Position numbers and translations under genes: made by a program. A stretch of 64,000 nucleotides of DNA from Rhodoferax ferrireducens T118 (GTDB lineage: Bacteria; Pseudomonadota; Gammaproteobacteria; Burkholderiales; Burkholderiaceae_C), in NCBI RefSeq assembly GCF_000013605.1, contig NC_007908.1:744001-808000 (forward strand), written 5' to 3'. Below the pieces are notes generated by a model. That model did no database searches, had not been told where the DNA came from, and saw only the letters and a list, made by a program, of their open reading frames with translations. Shown here in pieces: positions 54,269-63,782 of the stretch; position 1 is the first letter of the stretch; the number at the start of each line of letters is the position of its first letter.

Positions 54269-55564
54269 ATGGTTCCACATCTCGTTACCGCGCTCACAGG
54301 CCCCATCAATGAACTGGAGCAGCGCGTGCTTGACTCCATGCCCGCTATCGAGCGCTGGTTCCGGCTGGAGTGGATGGAGCACACGCCGCCGTTCTACAGC
54401 TCGGTGGATGTGCGCAATGCCGGCTTCAAGCTGGCGCCGGTGGACACCAATTTGTTCCCCAACGGCTGGAACCACCTGACGCCCGAGATGCTGCCACTGG
54501 CAGTGCAGGCCGCCATGGCCGCGATCGAGAAAATATGCCCGGAAGCCCGCAACCTGCTGGTGATCCCCGAGAACAACGTCGCGAACACCGGCTACCTGGC
54601 CAGCCTGGCGCAGTTGCAGCGTATTTTTCACATGGCCGGCCTGAACGTGCGCCTCGGCTCGATTGACCCGGCCATCAAGAAAACCACGGTCATGACCTTG
54701 CCCGACGGCGATTCCATCACGCTGGAGCCCGTCATCCGTGGCAAGCGCCGCCTGGGCGTGAAAGACTTTGACCCGTGCACCATTTTGCTCAACACGGACC
54801 TGAGTGCGGGCGTGCCCGGCATTCTGGAAGAAATTTACGAGCAATATGTGCTGCCGCCCCTGCATGCCGGTTGGACCACCCGGCGCAAGAGCACTCATTT
54901 CAAGTGTTATGAAGAAGTGGCCAAGCGCATGGGCAAGTTGTTGGGGATTGATCCGTGGCTGATCAATCCCTTGTTTGAAAAATGCGGCGAAGTCAACCTG
55001 GCCCAGGGTGTTGGCATGGAATGCCTGAGCTCCCAAGTTGACGTCCTGCTGGGCAAGATTCGCCGCAAATACAAGGAATACGGCATCAAGGAAAAACCGT
55101 TTGTGGTGGTCAAGACTGACAACGGCACCCACGGCATGGGCATCCTGACCGTGCGCGATGCCAAAGAGCTGCCCGCACTGAGTTTGAACGCCAAAGAGCA
55201 GGCCGGCGGCGCGCGCGGTGCGCAAGCACCGCACGACATCCTGATCCAGGAAGGTGTGCTGACCAAGGAGCGTATGAACGACGCGGTCGCCGAGCCCGTG
55301 GTCTACATGATGGATCGTTACGTGGTGGGTGGCTTTTACCGCATCCATGCCGGTCGTGGCATTGATGAAGACTTGAGCGCACCGGGCGCAGACTTTGTCC
55401 CCCTGGCGTTTGAACACAGCACCCACTTGCCGCAGCCCGGTGTTCGTCCTGGCGCCAGTGCGCCGAACCGCTTTTACATGTATGGCGTGGTCGGCCGCCT
55501 GGCGATGCTGGCCGCCAGCTACGAACTCGAAGCCACCGACCCCGAGGCCGAGGTCTACGACTAA
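54269..55564 (+). CDS. gshA: Glutamate-cysteine ligase (proteobacterial GshA type)
   Basis: 431 aa. Belongs to the GshA family found in beta- and some other proteobacteria, unrelated in length to E. coli GshA: NELEQRVLDSMPAIE, NNVANTGYLASL, KTDNGTHGMGI and APNRFYMYGVVGRLA. ATP-dependent first step of glutathione synthesis. The potassium transporter kup starts 9 bp downstream and gshB follows, so all three may be cotranscribed. Confidence 0.93.
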   Translation: MVPHLVTALTGPINELEQRVLDSMPAIERWFRLEWMEHTPPFYSSVDVRNAGFKLAPVDTNLFPNGWNHLTPEMLPLAVQAAMAAIEKICPEARNLLVIPENNVANTGYLASLAQLQRIFHMAGLNVRLGSIDPAIKKTTVMTLPDGDSITLEPVIRGKRRLGVKDFDPCTILLNTDLSAGVPGILEEIYEQYVLPPLHAGWTTRRKSTHFKCYEEVAKRMGKLLGIDPWLINPLFEKCGEVNLAQGVGMECLSSQVDVLLGKIRRKYKEYGIKEKPFVVVKTDNGTHGMGILTVRDAKELPALSLNAKEQAGGARGAQAPHDILIQEGVLTKERMNDAVAEPVVYMMDRYVVGGFYRIHAGRGIDEDLSAPGADFVPLAFEHSTHLPQPGVRPGASAPNRFYMYGVVGRLAMLAASYELEATDPEAEVYD

Positions 55565-55573
55565 GCGCCGCCA

Positions 55574-57442
55574 GTGACAGTCTCCAAATCGTCCCTCTCG
55601 GCGCTGACGCTGGGCGCCATCGGCGTTGTCTATGGCGACATCGGCACCAGCGTGCTGTATGCCGTCAAAGAAGTGTTTGGCTCCGGCCATGTGCCTTTCA
55701 CTTCCGACAATGTCTACGGCATCTTGTCGATCTTTTTCTGGACCCTGACCATCATCGTGTCGCTCAAGTATGTGACGCTGGTGCTGCGTGCCGACAACAA
55801 TGGCGAAGGCGGCCTGATCGCGATGCTGGCGCTGGCCTCGCAGTCCGTCAAAGACAAGCCCGCGCTGCGCAGGGTGCTGCTGCTGGTGGGTATCTTTGGC
55901 ACCTGCCTGTTTTATGGCGATGGCGTGATCACGCCGGCCATTTCGGTGCTGTCGGCGGTGGAAGGTCTGGAGGTGGTGTCGCCCGCCTTCAACAAATTCG
56001 TGATCCCGTTGACGCTGCTGGTTCTGTTTGGCCTGTTTTGGGTGCAAAAAAGGGGCACGGCGGGCATTGGCAAGTTCTTTGGACCGATCACTGTGGTCTG
56101 GTTTGCCTGCATTGCGGTGCTGGGGGTGGCACAGATTGCCACGCATCCGACGGTTTTGTGGGCGATCAGCCCGTATCACGCGCTGAGCTTCATCTGGCGC
56201 CAGCCCGGCACCTCGTTCATCATTCTGGGCGCGGTGGTGTTGTGCGTCACCGGGGCCGAGGCCCTCTATGCCGACCTGGGTCATTTCGGCAAGAAACCGA
56301 TCCGGGTCGCCTGGTTTGCCGTGGTGATGCCTGCGCTGACACTCAATTATTTTGGCCAGGGCGCCTTGTTGTTGAACAACCCGGCGGCGGTGAAAAACCC
56401 GTTTTTTCTGATGGCGCCGGATTGGGCGCTGCTGCCACTGGTCGGCCTGGCCACGCTGGCCACGGTGATTGCGTCGCAGGCGCTGATCTCCGGCGCCTTC
56501 TCGGTCACCAAGCAGGTGATCCTGCTGGGTTACCTGCCGCGCCTGAAGATCATGCACACCAACGTCAAGGAAGTGGGCCAGATCTACCTGCCGTTTGTCA
56601 ACTGGGGTCTTTTTGTCACCATTGTGCTGGCCGTGATGATCTTCAAGTCGTCGAGCAACCTGGCCTCAGCGTACGGCATCGCCGTGTGCACCGACATGCT
56701 CATCACGACTATTCTGACGTTTTTTGTCATCCGCTACAGCTGGAAATACCCCTTGTGGCTGTGCGTCGCTGCGACCAGTTTCTTCTTCGTGGTGGACTTT
56801 GCGTTCTGGGCTTCCAACCTGCTCAAATTGTTTGACGGCGGCTGGTTCCCGCTGTTGATCGGGGGCGCCATCTTCATCCTCATGATCACCTGGAAAGATG
56901 GCCGGCGCCTGCTGAATGACAAATTGCGGGCCGACGCGATTGACCTGAACAGTTTTCTGGAAGCGGTGTTTGTCAGTCCGCCGGTGCGGGTGGAAGGCAC
57001 GGCCGTGTTCCTCACGGTTGAAGCTGGCACGGTGCCCAATGCCATGCTGCACAACCTCAAACACAACAAGGTGTTGCACGCCAACAACCTGTTTGTGACC
57101 GTGCATAACCATGAGGTGCCCTGGATCGGCATGGAAAAACGCCTGGAGATTGAATCCCTGGGACACGATTGCTGGCAGGTCATCATCAACTATGGGTTCA
57201 AGAACGACCCGAATATTCCGAAGGCCTTGCAGCACATCAAGGGCCGGGGTTGTGACCTGAACGACATGACCACCAGCTATTTCCTGTCTCGCGACACCAT
57301 TGTTCCGACCATTGGCAGTGGCATGGCGCAGTGGCGTGAGAAGCTGTTTTCCCAGATGCATCACAATGCCAGCGGCGCAGCCGATTTCTTGCGCCTGCCC
57401 AATAACGCGGTGGTGGAGCTGGGCTCCAAGATCGAGATTTGA
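55574..57442 (+). CDS. kup: Low-affinity potassium transporter Kup
   Basis: 622 aa, GTG start. KUP/HAK/KT family: [18 protein letters not shown] at the start, [32 protein letters not shown]; about 12 transmembrane helices to residue 440, then a cytoplasmic tail. Proton-coupled K+ uptake. Its place between gshA and gshB is notable, since glutathione controls K+ efflux in other bacteria. Confidence 0.96.
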   Translation: MTVSKSSLSALTLGAIGVVYGDIGTSVLYAVKEVFGSGHVPFTSDNVYGILSIFFWTLTIIVSLKYVTLVLRADNNGEGGLIAMLALASQSVKDKPALRRVLLLVGIFGTCLFYGDGVITPAISVLSAVEGLEVVSPAFNKFVIPLTLLVLFGLFWVQKRGTAGIGKFFGPITVVWFACIAVLGVAQIATHPTVLWAISPYHALSFIWRQPGTSFIILGAVVLCVTGAEALYADLGHFGKKPIRVAWFAVVMPALTLNYFGQGALLLNNPAAVKNPFFLMAPDWALLPLVGLATLATVIASQALISGAFSVTKQVILLGYLPRLKIMHTNVKEVGQIYLPFVNWGLFVTIVLAVMIFKSSSNLASAYGIAVCTDMLITTILTFFVIRYSWKYPLWLCVAATSFFFVVDFAFWASNLLKLFDGGWFPLLIGGAIFILMITWKDGRRLLNDKLRADAIDLNSFLEAVFVSPPVRVEGTAVFLTVEAGTVPNAMLHNLKHNKVLHANNLFVTVHNHEVPWIGMEKRLEIESLGHDCWQVIINYGFKNDPNIPKALQHIKGRGCDLNDMTTSYFLSRDTIVPTIGSGMAQWREKLFSQMHHNASGAADFLRLPNNAVVELGSKIEI

Positions 57443-57507
57443 TAAATTCTTGACATCATCGGCGTCGCCGGATGGTCCTTGTTTGCTGTTATTTTGGTAG
57501 TCACTCC

Positions 57508-58455
57508 ATGAATCTTCTCTTCATCACCGATCCGCTCGAATCCTTCAAGATTTACAAGGACACCACCTTCGCCATGATGCGCGAGGCGCAAAAGCGTGGC
57601 CACCGCGTGGCCGCTTGCGAACCGCAGGATGTGATGTGGCAGCGCGGGGGCTGGGTCACGGCGCATGTCCGGGATATTGCGCTGACCGGGCAAGCGGATG
57701 CGTGGTTCGAGCTCAAGCAGACGCGCGCCGTGGCTTTGAGGGATTTTGATGCCATCCTCATGCGCAAGGACCCGCCCTTTGATTCCGAGTTCTTCTACGC
57801 CACGCACCTGCTGGCGCAGGCCGAGCGCGAAGGAGCCCGTGTCTTCAACAAGCCGGGCGCGTTGCGCGACCACCCGGAAAAGCTGGCCATCATGGAGTTC
57901 CCGCAGTTCATCGGCCCCACGCTGGTCACGCGCGACGAGGCCGACATCAAGCGCTTCCACGCCGAGCACCGGGACATCATCCTCAAGCCGCTCGACGGCA
58001 TGGGCGGCATGGGCATCTTCCGCGTCGGGCCGGACGGCCTGAACCTGGGCTCCATCACCGAGACGCTCAACCGCCATGGCGCGCAGAGCCTGATGGTGCA
58101 GAAGTTCCTGCCCGAGATCGTGGCCGGTGACAAGCGTGTGCTCGTCATTGGCGGCAAGCCGGTGCCTTACTGCCTGGCGCGCATTCCGCAAGGCGGGGAA
58201 GTGCGTGGCAACCTGGCCGCCGGCGGCAAAGGCGTGGCGCAAGCCTTGAGCGCGCGCGACCTTGAGATCGCCCAGGCGATTGGCCCGGTGCTGGCCGCCC
58301 GCGGCCTGCTGCTCATTGGACTGGACGTGATTGGCGACAGCCTGACCGAGATCAACGTCACCAGCCCGACCTGTTTTCAGGAGATCTTTGACCAGACCGG
58401 GTTTGACGTGGCGGCCACGTTCCTGGATGCGCTGGAGCAAGCCGCCAGCAGCTGA
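57508..58455 (+). CDS. gshB: Glutathione synthetase
   Basis: 315 aa from MNLLFITDPLESFKIYKDT, the canonical GshB start. ATP-grasp enzyme: LMRKDPPFDSEFFYATHLL, DGMGGMGIFRV, ARIPQGGEVRGNLAAGG and NVTSPTCFQEI. Adds glycine to gamma-glutamylcysteine. The last 79 bp overlap the convergent amidotransferase gene. Confidence 0.97.
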   Translation: MNLLFITDPLESFKIYKDTTFAMMREAQKRGHRVAACEPQDVMWQRGGWVTAHVRDIALTGQADAWFELKQTRAVALRDFDAILMRKDPPFDSEFFYATHLLAQAEREGARVFNKPGALRDHPEKLAIMEFPQFIGPTLVTRDEADIKRFHAEHRDIILKPLDGMGGMGIFRVGPDGLNLGSITETLNRHGAQSLMVQKFLPEIVAGDKRVLVIGGKPVPYCLARIPQGGEVRGNLAAGGKGVAQALSARDLEIAQAIGPVLAARGLLLIGLDVIGDSLTEINVTSPTCFQEIFDQTGFDVAATFLDALEQAASS

Positions 58456-59273
58456 CAAACCGGGCTGCATGTTGAGCCACTGCACTGGGCGATGGCCCCA
58501 TCGACGAAGACCAGCAATTCGCCGGGCGCCATGGCCACCCAATCCTCATCGGTCGTCAGGGGCTCGGTCACCACAATGGCCAGCCGGTCCTGTGCGCTGT
58601 TGAGGCTGGCCAGGTCCACACTCACATCGTCGTCTTTCAGGTGCACGTGTTTGAACGGGTGCTGCCGCAGCACGTAATACAGCTGGGTGCTGGCATGCGT
58701 CCACAAGGCCTGACCGTTGCTCAACAAGAAATTGAAGGTGCCATGTTTGGCGATCTGCGGCACCAACTCAGCCAGGGTTCGGCTCAGTTCTTCAACGCTG
58801 GGCACGCCGGCGTGCGACTTGTCCAGCTCCTGTAAGAGCCAGCAAAACGCCAGTTCACTGTCGGTGTTGCCCACCGGGCGGAAACTGCCGTGCAGGCTTG
58901 GCGCATAGTTTTTCAGATCGCCATTGTGGGCAAAGACCCAGTAGCGGCCCCACAACTCGCGCACAAACGGGTGGCAGTTCTCCAGCGTGACGGCGCCCAC
59001 GGTGGCCTTGCGCACATGGGCGATGACGTTGTGGCTCTTGATCGGATAGGTGCGCAGCATTTTCGCAATCGGCGAGGTTGCGGCGCCCTCCTTGTCGACG
59101 AAATAGCGCACGCCCTTGCCTGGTTGATCCGGTGTCGCGCTCTCGCTTTCAAAGAAGGCGATGCCCCAACCGTCGGCGTGGTGGGCGGTACAACCGCCAC
59201 GCTGCGAAAACCCGGTGAAGCTCAGCGTTAGACTGGCGGGCAAGTGGCTGTTCATTCCAAGCAATTGACACAT
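58377..59273 (-). CDS. Class II glutamine amidotransferase (YafJ-like)
   Basis: 298 aa. After removal of Met the N-terminal Cys2 (MCQLLGMN) is the nucleophile; HHADGWGIAFFE, HVRKATVG, HPFVRELWGRYWVFAHNGDL and SDSELAF-like NTDSELAFCWLL follow. The acceptor of the released ammonia is unknown for this family. The core ends near PGELLVFVDG; the last about 30 residues run antisense into gshB and look like readthrough beyond the normal end. Confidence 0.9.
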   Translation of the reverse strand: MCQLLGMNSHLPASLTLSFTGFSQRGGCTAHHADGWGIAFFESESATPDQPGKGVRYFVDKEGAATSPIAKMLRTYPIKSHNVIAHVRKATVGAVTLENCHPFVRELWGRYWVFAHNGDLKNYAPSLHGSFRPVGNTDSELAFCWLLQELDKSHAGVPSVEELSRTLAELVPQIAKHGTFNFLLSNGQALWTHASTQLYYVLRQHPFKHVHLKDDDVSVDLASLNSAQDRLAIVVTEPLTTDEDWVAMAPGELLVFVDGAIAQCSGSTCSPVCQLLAACSSASRNVAATSNPVWSKIS

Positions 59274-59336
59274 GCGCCGAGTTTACTGCGCGGCGAGCAG
59301 GGTCAAGCCTGAATCCGCCACAGACGAGGAGACATT

Positions 59337-61289
59337 TTGCATACCAATTTCAATCTCGACGAACACGTGGGGCCGGGCACGCGGCGCAACAAAGTGGTGA
59401 CGGCGCAGGAGGCCGTGCGGCTGATTCATGACGGCGACACCGTGGCCACCAGTGGCTTCGTCGGCATCGGTTTTGCCGAGGAAATTGCGGTGGCGCTGGA
59501 AGCGCGGTTTTTGGACAACCAGCGTGAAACCGGTGTCGGTGTGCCGGGCCAGTTGACGCTGGTCTATGCCGCCGGTCAGGGCGACGGCCAGTCGCGTGGC
59601 CTGAACCACTTCGGCCATGCCGGCATGGTGCGCCGCGTGGTGGGTGGGCACTGGGGCCTGGTGCCGGCGCTGCAAAAATTAGCGGTGGACAACGCCATTG
59701 AGGCCTACAACCTGCCCCAAGGCGTTATTTCTCATCTGTTTCGGGACATCGCCGCCGGCAAGCCCGGCACGCTGACGCATGTCGGGCTTGACACCTTTGT
59801 CGATCCGCGTTTTGGCGGCGGCAAGATCAACGCCTGCACCACCGAGGAGCTGGTGCGCTTGATGGAGATCGATGGCCGCGAGTATCTTTTTTACAAGGCG
59901 TTTCCGATCTCGGTCGGCATCATCCGCGCCACCACCGCCGACCCCGACGGCAACCTCAGCATGGAGCGTGAGGCGCTCACGCTCGAGTCGCTGGCGATTG
60001 CCATGGCGGCGCGCAATTCAGGTGGCATCGTCATTGCGCAGGTGGAGCGTCTGGCCGAGCGCGGCACCCTGCATCCGCGCCAGGTGCGGGTGCCGGGCGT
60101 GCTGGTGGATGCGGTGGTGGTGGCGACCGACCCGGCGCACCACATGCAAACCTTCTCCGAACAGTACAACCCGGCCTATTCGGGCGAGATCCGGGTGCCG
60201 ATCGACACGCTTCCCATTTCGCCCATGAGTGAGCGCAAGGTGATTGCCCGTCGCGCGGCGCTGGAACTGCGTCCCAACAATGTGGTGAACCTGGGCATCG
60301 GCATGCCCGAAGGCGTGGCCGACGTGGCGGCCGAAGAAAAGGTGATCGACCTGATGACGCTCACCGCCGAGCCCGGTGTCATCGGCGGCATTCCGGCCAG
60401 CGGCATGAGCTTTGGCGCAGCCGTCAATACCCAGGCGGTGATTGATCAACCGAATCAGTTCGACTTTTACGACGGGGGCGGGCTCGATATCGCGGTGCTC
60501 GGCCTGGCGCAGGCCGACGCGCAGGGCAATTTGAACGTCAGCAAGTTTGGTCCCCGTCTGGCTGGGGCGGGCGGCTTTATCAACATCAGCCAGAACGCCA
60601 AGACGGTGGTTTTTGTCGGCACTTTCACCGCCGGTGATCCGGACGTGCGTGTGCAAGGCGGGCGCCTGCGGGTAGTTCGCGAAGGTACGACGCACAAGTT
60701 TGTGGGTGTGGTCGAACATCGCACCTTCAGTGGGCGCGAAGCGCGCCGACGCGGGCAGCGGGTGTTGTATGTGACCGAGCGTTGCGTTTTTCAATTGACG
60801 GGCGATGCCCACGGTGGGGCGCTGGAATTGATCGAGATTGCGCCCGGGATTGACCTGGAGCGCGACGTGTTGGGACAGATGGATTTCATGCCCATCATCA
60901 GTGCCCAGCTCAAGTTGATGGATGCCGCCTTGTTTGTCGAGGGCCCCATCGGTCTGCGCGAGCGCCTGCTCGCCACACCGCTGGCACAACGCTTCGAGCT
61001 GGACCGGGCGCACCACGTGCTGTTCATCAATTGCGAAGGACTGGCGATCGACGCCCTGTCCGATATTGCCGAGGTGGAGCGCATGGTGGAAGACCTGCTC
61101 GCCCCGGTGGTGACCAGCCCCGCCGAGCGGGTGGCGGTGGTCGCCAATTACGACAGCTTTACCATTCTGCCCACTCTGGTGGACGCCTACTCTGCCATGG
61201 TCAAGCGCTTGACCGCGCGCTTTTACAGCCGGGTGACGCGTTACGGCACCGGTGGATTTCTGAAAGCACGACTTGATCGGAACCAGTGA
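59337..61289 (+). CDS. Acyl-CoA:acetate/3-ketoacid CoA-transferase (YdiF/propionate CoA-transferase type)
   Basis: 650 aa; TTG start with GAGGAG site at 59326-59331. Both CoA-transferase halves are fused: [18 protein letters not shown] near 30-47, and the second half with [11 protein letters not shown] and [10 protein letters not shown], whose Glu forms the CoA thioester. The C-terminal about 120 residues (VDLLAP-like [24 protein letters not shown]) exceed the E. coli YdiF length and may be a separate domain. Substrate unknown. Overlaps the next gene by 4 bp. Confidence 0.88.
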   Translation: MHTNFNLDEHVGPGTRRNKVVTAQEAVRLIHDGDTVATSGFVGIGFAEEIAVALEARFLDNQRETGVGVPGQLTLVYAAGQGDGQSRGLNHFGHAGMVRRVVGGHWGLVPALQKLAVDNAIEAYNLPQGVISHLFRDIAAGKPGTLTHVGLDTFVDPRFGGGKINACTTEELVRLMEIDGREYLFYKAFPISVGIIRATTADPDGNLSMEREALTLESLAIAMAARNSGGIVIAQVERLAERGTLHPRQVRVPGVLVDAVVVATDPAHHMQTFSEQYNPAYSGEIRVPIDTLPISPMSERKVIARRAALELRPNNVVNLGIGMPEGVADVAAEEKVIDLMTLTAEPGVIGGIPASGMSFGAAVNTQAVIDQPNQFDFYDGGGLDIAVLGLAQADAQGNLNVSKFGPRLAGAGGFINISQNAKTVVFVGTFTAGDPDVRVQGGRLRVVREGTTHKFVGVVEHRTFSGREARRRGQRVLYVTERCVFQLTGDAHGGALELIEIAPGIDLERDVLGQMDFMPIISAQLKLMDAALFVEGPIGLRERLLATPLAQRFELDRAHHVLFINCEGLAIDALSDIAEVERMVEDLLAPVVTSPAERVAVVANYDSFTILPTLVDAYSAMVKRLTARFYSRVTRYGTGGFLKARLDRNQ

Positions 61290-62185
61290 AAACAAAAGAT
61301 GATGCTGCTCAGGCCGGCGTGATGAAGGGCCTGATCCTGTGCGCTGATGATTTTGCGGTGAATGCCAGCGCCTCTCTGGGCATTGCCAAGCTGGCCGCGA
61401 TGGGTCGCATCAGCGCTACCAGTGTCATGGTGCTGTCACCGCGCTGGCCGCAGGACGTGGCCTTGCTGCAGAGCTTGCGCGGGCGTATTGACGTCGGTCT
61501 GCACCTGGACTGGACCAGCGACTTTGCCTTGGCGGCCGGGCACGGCCTGTCACTGGGCGCAGCCATGCGCAAAGCGGTGCTCGGCGGTTTTGACCCCAGC
61601 GCGGCACGCGTCGTCATCGAGCGCCAGCTCGATGCGTTTGAAGCCCAGTGGCAGGCGCCGCCCGACTATGTGGATGGCCACCAGCATGTGCAGCAATTTG
61701 CCGGCATTCGTCAGGCGCTGGTGCAGGCTTTGAGCAGCCGTTATGGCAGCGGCAGCGGACAACGTTGTCAGAACCGCAGGGATGAAGGTCAAGACGGCCT
61801 GAACCCCTCAACGCCTTATCTGCGCATTTCGCGCGCTCCCGCGGGCGCTGCCGACCTGAAAAGCCGGGTGATTGCCGCGATGGGGGCAAATGCTCTTGAA
61901 AATATAGCAGCTGACGCCCATTTGACGGGGGCTAAAGCCTTGTTAGGCATATATGATTTCGCGGGTGATCAGTCCCGCTATAGCCGGCTCATGCAGGGCT
62001 GGCTGCGCGATGCCCCGGCGGGCAGCATCATCATGTGCCACCCGGCGCAAGCCGCCGAGCCTGATGATGTCATCGGCGTGGCACGGGCCGAGGAGTTCGC
62101 CTACCTCAGTGGCCCGGACTTCTCCCAGGCGCTGGCGCATGCCGGTGTGCAACTGGTGCGCGGCGTTGCCCTTGCCGGGCTGTGA
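61286..62185 (+). CDS. ChbG/HpnK family deacetylase
   Basis: 299 aa, GTG start overlapping the previous stop. Metal-binding [10 protein letters not shown] (Asp pair, about 19-28), DVGLHLDWT and [10 protein letters not shown] (His pair, about 130). Members deacetylate N-acetyl sugars, including chitobiose and hopanoid head groups; here the neighbouring ArnT-like and GtrA proteins suggest a lipid-linked sugar. A dispersed element at 61898-61945 encodes [10 protein letters not shown]. Confidence 0.88.
   Translation: MKTKDDAAQAGVMKGLILCADDFAVNASASLGIAKLAAMGRISATSVMVLSPRWPQDVALLQSLRGRIDVGLHLDWTSDFALAAGHGLSLGAAMRKAVLGGFDPSAARVVIERQLDAFEAQWQAPPDYVDGHQHVQQFAGIRQALVQALSSRYGSGSGQRCQNRRDEGQDGLNPSTPYLRISRAPAGAADLKSRVIAAMGANALENIAADAHLTGAKALLGIYDFAGDQSRYSRLMQGWLRDAPAGSIIMCHPAQAAEPDDVIGVARAEEFAYLSGPDFSQALAHAGVQLVRGVALAGL
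61898..61945 (+). repeat. 48-nt dispersed element, copy 12 (inside ChbG-like gene, sense)
   Basis: Reads GAAAATATAGCAGC then GACGGGGGCTAAAGCC. Translated as I-A-x5-T-G-A. Confidence 0.8.
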
Positions 62186-62213
62186 TCGCAGCCTTGACCG
62201 CTAGAATCTGGCG

Positions 62214-63782
62214 GTGATTACTTCCCTTTCTGAGCGACAAAAATCCTGGCTGACCCTGGGCTCGTTATGGCTGCTGCTGCTGCTGCTGGCCGCGCTGCGG
62301 CCGCTGGCGGTGCCCGATGAGGGCCGCTACGGCGAGGTCGGTCGCTGGATGCTGCAAAGTGGCGACTGGCTGACGCCGCGCCTCAATGGCCTGCCTTTCT
62401 TCCACAAGCCGCCGCTGCTGTATTGGATGCAGGCGATGTCGCTCGCCACCTTCGGCATCAACGAGGTGGCGTTGCGTCTGGTGCCCGCACTCCATGCGGG
62501 TTTGATGCTGGTGGCGCTGTACCTGTCGGCTCGCACGATCAGCACCGAGACCATCGCCCGGCGCGCGGTTCTGATGCTGGGCACCAGCATGACCTTTCTG
62601 GTCGGGGGCCAGTACGTGAACCACGACATGCCGGTGGCGACCTGGATCGGTGTGGCGATCTGGTGCTTTGCCTTTGCCTTCATGGCCGGGGACAAGCCCA
62701 ATGCCCTGCTGGCCCGGCTCGGCTTTGCCGCCTGTGCCCTGGGGATGCTCAGCAAAGGCTTGATCGGCATTGCCCTGCCGGGCATGGTGCTGGTCATCTG
62801 GCTGCTCTGGACGCGCCAATTCAAAAAAGTGCTGTACCTGCCCTGGCTCAGTGGCCTGGCCCTGTTTGCCCTGATTGCCTTGCCGTGGTTTGTGCTGGCG
62901 CAGCAGAAATACCCGTCATTTTTTGACTACATGTTTGTGGGCCAGCAATTCAACCGCTACACCGCCACGACTTACAACAACCCGCAGCCCTGGTGGTTTT
63001 ACCTGCTGGCGCTGGTGCTGCTGTTCTTTCCCTGGGTCTTTTTCGCCCTGAACCAGCTTCGTCGGCCAGCCCCCGCACCGGTGCTGGCGGCCGTGCCCAT
63101 GGCCCAAGCGTGGCGAAGCCTGTGCTGGATCTGGGTCGTGGCCATCATCACCTTCTTTTCAATTCCGAACTCCAAACTGGTCGGTTATGCGTTGCCGGTG
63201 ATGCCGGCGCTGGCGCTGCTGGCGGCGCTGGGCTGGGAGCGCGCCGTGGCACACCGGGCGCGCGCCGGCAAGCTATTTGTCGGCCTGTGCCTGATCAATA
63301 TCGGCATAGCGCTGGTTTTGATGCTCAAGGTGGCTGACGTCACGCGCACCGGCCGCGCACAGGACATTGCGCAGGCGCTGGCCTGCGCCGCCCAACCCAG
63401 CGACACCGTTTATGTGTCGGGCAAGTACCCTTACGACCTGCCGTTCTATGCGCAAACGCGCAAACCCATGGTGGTGCTGGAAGACTGGCCCGCAGCGCGG
63501 CAACACGCCGGTGACGGCTGGCAGCGCGAGCTGTTTGAAGGCGCTGACTTTGATGCGCAGGCGGCCAAGGTCTTGCAGTCGCCCCAAGTGCTGGCGCCCG
63601 CCGGTGCCGCGGCGGGCAACTGGTTTGTGGCGCCAACGGGCAACAAAATGGCCGAAGGCCTGGCGGGCTGGAAACTTTTTTACCAGGGCGCTGGCTGGGT
63701 GCTGTACCAGTCGGGCAGTGCCTTAGCGCCGGAAAGCCCAAAAGCGGCTGAGCACAAAGGTCTGCCCGGCTGCAAACACTAG
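62214..63782 (+). CDS. ArnT-like glycosyltransferase (GT39/GT83 family)
   Basis: 522 aa, GTG start, about 11-12 transmembrane helices. The first periplasmic loop keeps PDEGRYGEVGRWML and LPFFHKPPLLYW, the catalytic region of lipid A aminoarabinose transferase and protein mannosyltransferases. Transfers a sugar from an undecaprenyl carrier, probably to lipid A or another envelope acceptor. Downstream of the deacetylase gene (28 bp); the 3' end overlaps the convergent GtrA-like gene by 60 bp. Confidence 0.9.
   Translation: MITSLSERQKSWLTLGSLWLLLLLLAALRPLAVPDEGRYGEVGRWMLQSGDWLTPRLNGLPFFHKPPLLYWMQAMSLATFGINEVALRLVPALHAGLMLVALYLSARTISTETIARRAVLMLGTSMTFLVGGQYVNHDMPVATWIGVAIWCFAFAFMAGDKPNALLARLGFAACALGMLSKGLIGIALPGMVLVIWLLWTRQFKKVLYLPWLSGLALFALIALPWFVLAQQKYPSFFDYMFVGQQFNRYTATTYNNPQPWWFYLLALVLLFFPWVFFALNQLRRPAPAPVLAAVPMAQAWRSLCWIWVVAIITFFSIPNSKLVGYALPVMPALALLAALGWERAVAHRARAGKLFVGLCLINIGIALVLMLKVADVTRTGRAQDIAQALACAAQPSDTVYVSGKYPYDLPFYAQTRKPMVVLEDWPAARQHAGDGWQRELFEGADFDAQAAKVLQSPQVLAPAGAAAGNWFVAPTGNKMAEGLAGWKLFYQGAGWVLYQSGSALAPESPKAAEHKGLPGCKH

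Noticed and set aside
53825..56557. A 910-codon open frame on the minus strand across gshA and kup
   Set aside because: It is antisense to two well-identified genes, shows no domain, and is His/Gln/Arg-rich as expected from high-GC antisense frames.
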